Shown here in pieces: positions 8,512 through 12,200 of a stretch of DNA of 12,200 bases; the stretch's first letter is position 1; each line of letters begins with the position of its first letter. Origin of the DNA: Sneathiella sp. (GTDB lineage Bacteria; Pseudomonadota; Alphaproteobacteria; Sneathiellales; Sneathiellaceae); assembly GCA_016765515.1 (NCBI GenBank), contig JAESPT010000269.1, positions 1-12,200 on the forward strand. The letters are read 5' to 3'. The notes beneath the pieces are model-generated. The model was not told the origin of the DNA. It did no database searches and saw only the letters and a list, made by a program, of their open reading frames with translations. A program made the position numbers and the translations under genes.

Positions 8512-8925
8512 ATGAAGTCATTGTTTCATCTTGCCTATAATGTCGTTGATCTTTCGGAAGCTCGCCGGTTTTATACGGAAACGCTAGGATGTACGGAAGG
8601 GCGCAGCACAGATACCTGGATGGATTTTGATTTCTATGGTCATCAGCTTTCCCTTCACGTGGGAGAGCCGTTCAAGACAGAGAATACAGGGCAAGTTGCG
8701 GGGTGCCTGGTGCCCATGCCCCATCTTGGCCTGATATTACCGCTCACCGAATGGAAAGAACTCGCGAGACGACTGGAAGCTGCGACGATAGAATTCATCC
8801 TCGAACCGTCCGTGCGTTATGAAGGTGAGCCGGGAGAACAGTGGACTATGTTCTTCCGAGATCCATCGGGAAATCCCATTGAAATTAAAGGCTTTGCCGA
8901 TTTTGACGGAGTTTATGCCGTATGA
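8512..8925 (+). CDS. VOC-superfamily (glyoxalase/extradiol dioxygenase fold) protein
   Basis: A 137-residue vicinal-oxygen-chelate protein. The N-terminal repeat is FHLAYNVVDLSEARRFYTETLGCTEGRSTDTWMDFDFYGHQLSLHVG and the C-terminal repeat is RYEGEPGEQWTMFFRDPSGNPIEIKGF. Candidate metal ligands in the usual VOC positions are His6 in the first strand, His72 (MPHLGL) and Glu124 (PIEIKG). It resembles the predicted dioxygenase group COG3565, whose reaction is, as far as I know, unassigned. VOC proteins include isomerases, epimerases, glyoxalases and fosfomycin-modifying enzymes, so a role on a phosphonate or hydroxyacid is conceivable but unproven. ATG 8512 follows GGAG at a rather long 10 nt. 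The gene overlaps the next start by 4 nt (ATGA), tying it to the dehydrogenase more closely than to tmpB (87 nt). Confidence 0.85.
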   Translation: MKSLFHLAYNVVDLSEARRFYTETLGCTEGRSTDTWMDFDFYGHQLSLHVGEPFKTENTGQVAGCLVPMPHLGLILPLTEWKELARRLEAATIEFILEPSVRYEGEPGEQWTMFFRDPSGNPIEIKGFADFDGVYAV

Positions 8926-9866
8926 GTGAGGTTATTCCCTTCGTCAGCCAACTGGAATTAAAGGAAGAGCAAGAGTGGATAGAGGTTCTTTCCAGGCAAC
9001 TGCCAAAGGAGAGAATTGTTGGATTTTCGGCCTTGACCGCAGCAGATAAAAAAGACGCGAAAATTGCCATTGTTGCTAATCCAAACCCTGATGAAATTTC
9101 ACAACTTCCAAATCTTGTCTGGATCCATAGTGTCTGGGCCGGAGTGGAGCGTCTGGTCGGTGAGTTGGGGGATCAGCCTTTTGGGATTGTTCGCCTGATT
9201 GATCCAGAACTCGCCAGAACCATGGCCGAAGCTGTCCTTGCCTGGTCCTTATATTTGCACCGGGATATGCCAGCATATGCTCGGCAGCAGAAAAACCGGC
9301 AATGGAAAGAAATTCCCTATCGCAGTGTATCGAACAGAACTGTCGGGATTTTGGGACTTGGTGAATTGGGGACTGCCGCTGCGCAATTGTTGGCCGGAAT
9401 TGGTTTCAAGGTGATTGGGTGGAGCCGTTCTCAAAAACAGGTGGACAATGTCATCACCAAATCAGGCGAGGATGGATTAGCGGAGACAGTCAGCCGTTCA
9501 GATATCTTGGTGAGTTTGCTGCCGCTGACAGATCAAACCCGAGGACTGATCGATAAAAGTGTCTTTGATAACCTGCCCGATCAGGCAGGCCTGATCAATT
9601 TTGGTCGTGGCCCTGTTGTTGCTATTGAAGACCTGGTCCGTGCTTTGGATCAAGGCCGCCTATCCCATGCTGTTTTGGATGTTTTTGAGCAAGAGCCTTT
9701 ACCAACAGAAAGTGCTTTATGGGATCATGATGCCATTACGGTGCTTCCCCATATATCCGCCCCAACGAACATGAAAACAGCCAGTGAAATTGTTGCTCGG
9801 AACATCGTTTTATACCGCCAAAAAGGGATCTTGCCGGTAACCGTAAGTCGAAAACTTGGGTATTAG
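8922..9866 (+). CDS. D-2-hydroxyacid dehydrogenase, GhrA-like (glyoxylate/hydroxypyruvate reductase family)
   Basis: An NAD(P)-dependent oxidoreductase of 314 residues, close to the usual length of E. coli GhrA. The Rossmann motif GLGELG lies at 145-150 (VGILGLGELGTAAAQLLAGIGF), with WSRS at 167-170 at the end of the second strand, hinting at NADPH preference. The catalytic set is Arg229 (INFGRGPVV), Glu258 (DVFEQEPLP) and His277 (LPHISAPT). The ATG overlaps the VOC stop by 4 nt. Likely substrates by family are glyoxylate, hydroxypyruvate or another 2-oxo/2-hydroxyacid. The position behind tmpAB raises the idea that it handles a hydroxylated intermediate or a by-product, but nothing in the sequence proves that. 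The strong terminator at 10061-10096 closes this transcription unit. Confidence 0.88.
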   Translation: MSEVIPFVSQLELKEEQEWIEVLSRQLPKERIVGFSALTAADKKDAKIAIVANPNPDEISQLPNLVWIHSVWAGVERLVGELGDQPFGIVRLIDPELARTMAEAVLAWSLYLHRDMPAYARQQKNRQWKEIPYRSVSNRTVGILGLGELGTAAAQLLAGIGFKVIGWSRSQKQVDNVITKSGEDGLAETVSRSDILVSLLPLTDQTRGLIDKSVFDNLPDQAGLINFGRGPVVAIEDLVRALDQGRLSHAVLDVFEQEPLPTESALWDHDAITVLPHISAPTNMKTASEIVARNIVLYRQKGILPVTVSRKLGY

Positions 9867-10060
9867 AAAGTAGTTATGTCCCGCGAACGCAGGAGACGAC
9901 GCTGAAGCATGTCCCTTGATCTCGGTTGTTCCTATTTTCCTACGTACTATCACCAAACGTAATAGCCGTTATTCAGGTTGGTGGTTATTGAGTAGGGCCT
10001 GACCTCGTCGATCTCAATGCTGGGCTCAATCGGTGGGTGTCTCGATTAATTCAGTAATCC
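9867..10060. other. Intergenic region after the dehydrogenase gene
   Basis: About 190 nt with no credible reading frame. It contains one member of a degenerate direct repeat (9908-9932) whose partner lies at 10853-10878, beyond the next gene. No RNA gene fold is recognised. Confidence 0.4.
9908..9932 (+). repeat. Degenerate direct repeat, left copy
   Basis: Starts CATG, then a C-rich stretch, and ends CGGTTG-x-TCC. It aligns with 10853-10878 at about 21 positions with one single-base gap. The two copies bracket the unrecognised gene at 10108-10722. Confidence 0.35.
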
Positions 10061-10096
10061 ATAAAACAAAGCCGGCAGCTGCGGGTTTTGTTTTAT
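10061..10096. terminator. Strong bidirectional intrinsic terminator
   Basis: A 36-nt near-perfect palindrome. The arms begin ATAAAACAAA and end TTTTGTTTTAT around the centre GCAGCTGC, with one G-T wobble and one G-G mismatch per arm. A-rich and T-rich flanks on each side make it work in both directions. It sits between the convergent stops of the dehydrogenase gene and the minus-strand gene at 10108. Confidence 0.9.
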
Positions 10097-10107
10097 TTTC
10101 CAGTAAC

Positions 10108-10722
10108 TCATAAATGCTTACGAGCATAATTGAGTTTCTTTTTCTCCGATGCTGACAGCTCATTGGCAACAGGCTCAAACACCTCAATAAACCTGTTGTA
10201 GTCTTTATTTTTCCAAGCCTCAGATGCTGCTTTTTTTGCCTGCTTTAATTCCTGTTCTTTACCCCATTGATTAATATTTCTTTTTTTCTCAAACAAGGCT
10301 TTCTCATAAACAGATGACTCACCCTTAAGGCAATTAGCACCACACACTTTCAATAGCTCTGCAAGCATAGGCAAACACTTGCGAAGATTTTCATATGAAT
10401 GAGCAGAATATAATTTATAGTCTATCCACCTCGCGTCATCACTAAGAAAAAGTAAATCGTTAGAAGTAAAACCATCCTTATCAGGCTTATCTTCAATGCC
10501 CACGCGACCAATATAAAAATCTAATTCAAATCGTGGAGAACTATAGTAAAGATTGACAAAGACTTTGTTCGATAAATATTTCAAGGCAATATAACTATTA
10601 CCTATCCTTTCAATATTGGAAATCTCAAACCCGTAACCTTCAACTAAAAAAGCAAAACTGCTTTTTACTAAATTCTCGTAAACAACAAATCTATCTTCTG
10701 GAAAGTCTGTTCGATCATCCAT
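10108..10722 (-). CDS. Hypothetical protein, AT-rich gene of unknown function
   Basis: A 204-residue protein that I do not recognise. The N-terminal 80 residues alternate short hydrophobic strands and charged turns: SSFAFLVEGYGFEISNIERIGNSYIALKYLSNKVFVNLYYSSPRFELDFYIGRVG. This is a beta-rich look seen in some small immunity-type proteins, but that is only a resemblance. The C-terminal 70 residues are lysine/glutamate-rich and helical (EKKRNINQWGKEQELKQAKKAASEAWKNKDYNRFIEVFEPVANELSASEKKKLNYARKHL), perhaps a short coiled coil or TPR-like pair. No signal peptide or membrane segment is present, so it is probably cytoplasmic. AAGGAG (10738-10733) precedes the ATG. It is clearly more AT-rich than the catabolic genes to its left, which suggests separate acquisition. 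It ends at the bidirectional terminator. Confidence 0.75.
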   Translation of the reverse strand: MDDRTDFPEDRFVVYENLVKSSFAFLVEGYGFEISNIERIGNSYIALKYLSNKVFVNLYYSSPRFELDFYIGRVGIEDKPDKDGFTSNDLLFLSDDARWIDYKLYSAHSYENLRKCLPMLAELLKVCGANCLKGESSVYEKALFEKKRNINQWGKEQELKQAKKAASEAWKNKDYNRFIEVFEPVANELSASEKKKLNYARKHL

Positions 10723-11026
10723 AACTACTGCACTCCTTATTTAGGCACAGATGAGATTAGGGGGAATCTTAGAATCCGTCACTGATTATTGACGGACATT
10801 CGCCGAGAAAACCTCTGCCTTTATCGCCGTCATCCCCAACCACCCGCGCGGTCATGCCCCCTCGATCACGGTTGGTCCGAATATTGATCCTGAATGTGAA
10901 AGCCAGATACCTTGACTGTGTAATCTGTTTAAGGACGAGGGGGAACTCGAGCGGCAATATAGTGGATGCAATAGCCAAGAACATGTAGTAAGTTCAAATA
11001 TATAAATATAATAAACAAGAGTTGTA
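10723..11026. other. Divergent intergenic region between the hypothetical and solute-binding-protein genes
   Basis: 304 nt without a convincing gene. The part from about 10780 to 10960 is noticeably more GC-rich than the genes on either side and contains the right copy of the degenerate repeat (10853-10878). The last 40 nt are very AT-rich and include TATAAT (11007-11012), but it lies too close to the ATG to be an ordinary -10. Promoters for both divergent genes should be here; none is clear. Confidence 0.4.
10853..10878 (+). repeat. Degenerate direct repeat, right copy
   Basis: Partner of 9908-9932: CATG, C-rich stretch, then CGATCACGGTTGGTCC. The best stretch is 15 matches in 18, with a shared CATG and C-run extending it across a one-base gap. 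Confidence 0.35.
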
Positions 11027-11911
11027 ATGTCTTTTGCTGTAAAATTTTATGATTTGAGAATATTGCTGAAAAGACGGAATGAAATATCTTCTAAATATGT
11101 TGCCTGCGTTACGATTATATTTCTAAAATTTATACTTTTTTTTGTAAGTTATATTGCTAATTTCTTTTTATTCACTTCCGTGACTTTCCTGTCAATTACA
11201 TCTGTGTCTCAAGCAGAGCAGAAAATATTGTTTTATGGAGATAATACGAATGTACCTTTCGTTTATTTGGATCCATCTGGAAAACCATCAGGCATCGTGA
11301 TTGATCTACTCAATCAAATAGAAAAGAAAATTCCTTATACTTTTTCCTATGAATTGCTTCCGTGGAAGCGTGCCTATCGAAGTGCTGAATCTGGCAATGG
11401 GGCAATAATTGGCGTCTCAAAGAATTCCAAGCGATTGAAAATATTCGATTATACGGATGTCTTATATTACCACGATATCGTTCTTGTTGTCCTGAAAGGG
11501 AATGAGTTCGTCTTCAATAAAATAGAAGACCTCAAAGGAAAACGTGTGGCGGTTCCTCGTGGATCAAAATACAGCGACGACTATGTCAAGGCTTTGTCAG
11601 ATGGGTTGTTCGAAGCCGTTAAAACAGATAGTCGAGAACAACGGTTGAAACTCCTGCTGCGTGGTCGCATTGATGTGGCGCTGATTGGCGGCGGGAAAGC
11701 GGGTGTAAAGTTGAGTATAAGTCAGCTTCCCGAATTGATAGAAAATCGAAAGCGTTTTGTCACACTCGGCACGCCACTGTTGCGGGATGCAAACTTTATA
11801 GCTTTCAACAAAGGTTTGGAGGCTACAGGTTTTATTCAAAAATATAACCAGGCGTTAAAACAATCCCTTAAAAATGGTACTTACCAGCAGATAATGCAGA
11901 GTTATGAATAG
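11027..11911 (+). CDS. Solitary periplasmic solute-binding protein, SBP_bac_3 (amino-acid-type) family
   Basis: A 294-residue protein with a bacterial extracellular solute-binding family 3 domain from about residue 66 to the end. Visible family elements are ILFYGDNTNVPFVYLDPSGKPSGIVIDLLNQI, then YELLPWKRAYRSAESGNGAIIGVSKNSKR, IEDLKGKRVAVPRGSKYSDDYV, LLLRGRIDVALIGGGKAG and IQKYNQALKQSLKNGTYQQIMQSYE. The N-terminus is unusually long: a basic stretch to residue 23, then a hydrophobic run 24-61 ending SVSQA, a likely cleavage site near 63. That run could be an oversized signal peptide or a membrane anchor. ATG 11027 has a weak AAGAG 5 nt upstream; no other ATG precedes the domain. No permease or ATPase gene is adjacent. 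Such orphan proteins may work with a remote ABC system or as sensors; the ligand is unknown. Confidence 0.82.
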   Translation: MSFAVKFYDLRILLKRRNEISSKYVACVTIIFLKFILFFVSYIANFFLFTSVTFLSITSVSQAEQKILFYGDNTNVPFVYLDPSGKPSGIVIDLLNQIEKKIPYTFSYELLPWKRAYRSAESGNGAIIGVSKNSKRLKIFDYTDVLYYHDIVLVVLKGNEFVFNKIEDLKGKRVAVPRGSKYSDDYVKALSDGLFEAVKTDSREQRLKLLLRGRIDVALIGGGKAGVKLSISQLPELIENRKRFVTLGTPLLRDANFIAFNKGLEATGFIQKYNQALKQSLKNGTYQQIMQSYE

Positions 11912-12200
11912 AGCGAATAACTCATCAATAATCAGCCTTCGAGGATAGGGGATAAAAAATAGGATGCAGTCAGCCTTAATCGGTTAACGATTCTCAAAAT
12001 CTGACGGGGTAATCGAGAAAATCGTCCAGATATAGTGAGCAACATAATCACAGATGTATCGTATTAGTACGCTTGCTTATTAAATTTGCCATTTGGACAA
12101 TTTGATTTTGCAGCGGTCGGATTTCTGGGTGTATAGTTGACGTGCTGTTCTGGCTTTTCCGCCGGATGCCGAAAATAATTAATAAGAAATGGAAGCAAAA
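11912..12200. other. Non-coding right end of the window
   Basis: About 290 nt with no supportable gene and no strong terminator after the solute-binding protein. A small palindrome AATCG-GTTAA-CGATT spans 11978-11992. An ATG at 12189 could begin a gene running off the edge, but only four codons are visible and its ribosome binding site is weak. Confidence 0.35.

Noticed and set aside
10769..10984. Open frame of 71 codons on the minus strand (MFLAIASTILPLEF...) in the intergenic region
   Set aside because: No clear ribosome binding site, no recognisable domain, and the opposite strand is also open over the same stretch, as expected for a short GC-richer segment. Kept as non-coding.
11007..11012. 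TATAAT as a -10 element of the solute-binding protein gene
   Set aside because: It would start transcription within a few bases of the ribosome binding site, and no matching -35 is present.

Overview
The window looks like chromosome from a marine-type alphaproteobacterium. This is inferred from moderate GC, a TRAP transporter for a small dicarboxylate, and a phosphonate-oxidation gene pair typical of marine Alphaproteobacteria; no rRNA or other taxonomic marker is present. It holds two recognisable catabolic modules, a linking hydrolase, and a more AT-rich, poorly characterised right end.

Region 1 (1-4822) is a malonate uptake and breakdown locus. A GntR/FadR-type regulator (matR-like, minus strand, cut by the window edge) diverges from a plus-strand operon: periplasmic TRAP binding protein (matP), small and large TRAP permeases (matQ, matM) and malonyl-CoA decarboxylase (matA). 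A perfect 12-bp palindrome in the divergent promoter region matches the operator type remembered for rhizobial MatR. A hairpin with a T-run between matP and matQ probably lets the binding protein be made in excess. Malonate would be imported, converted to malonyl-CoA and decarboxylated to acetyl-CoA. The CoA-ligase (matB), which usually follows matA, is not in the window.

Region 2 (4846-5556) is an alpha/beta hydrolase on the minus strand, convergent with matA. It has no obvious tie to either module.

Region 3 (5708-9866) is a LysR regulator divergent from a gene pair that fits tmpA-tmpB: an Fe(II)/2-oxoglutarate hydroxylase of the gamma-butyrobetaine hydroxylase type, followed with a 4-nt overlap by an HD-domain diiron oxygenase of the PhnZ type. 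In characterised systems this pair converts 2-(trimethylammonio)ethylphosphonate to glycine betaine plus phosphate. It is followed by a VOC-fold protein and a GhrA-like 2-hydroxyacid dehydrogenase, also overlapping by 4 nt. Whether these last two belong to the phosphonate pathway is an open question. No phosphonate transporter is visible.

Region 4 (9867-12200) has a strong bidirectional terminator, an unrecognised AT-rich gene on the minus strand, about 300 bp of non-coding sequence, a solitary amino-acid-type (SBP_bac_3) solute-binding protein with an unusually long hydrophobic N-terminus, and a non-coding tail. A degenerate 25-26 bp direct repeat brackets the unrecognised gene.
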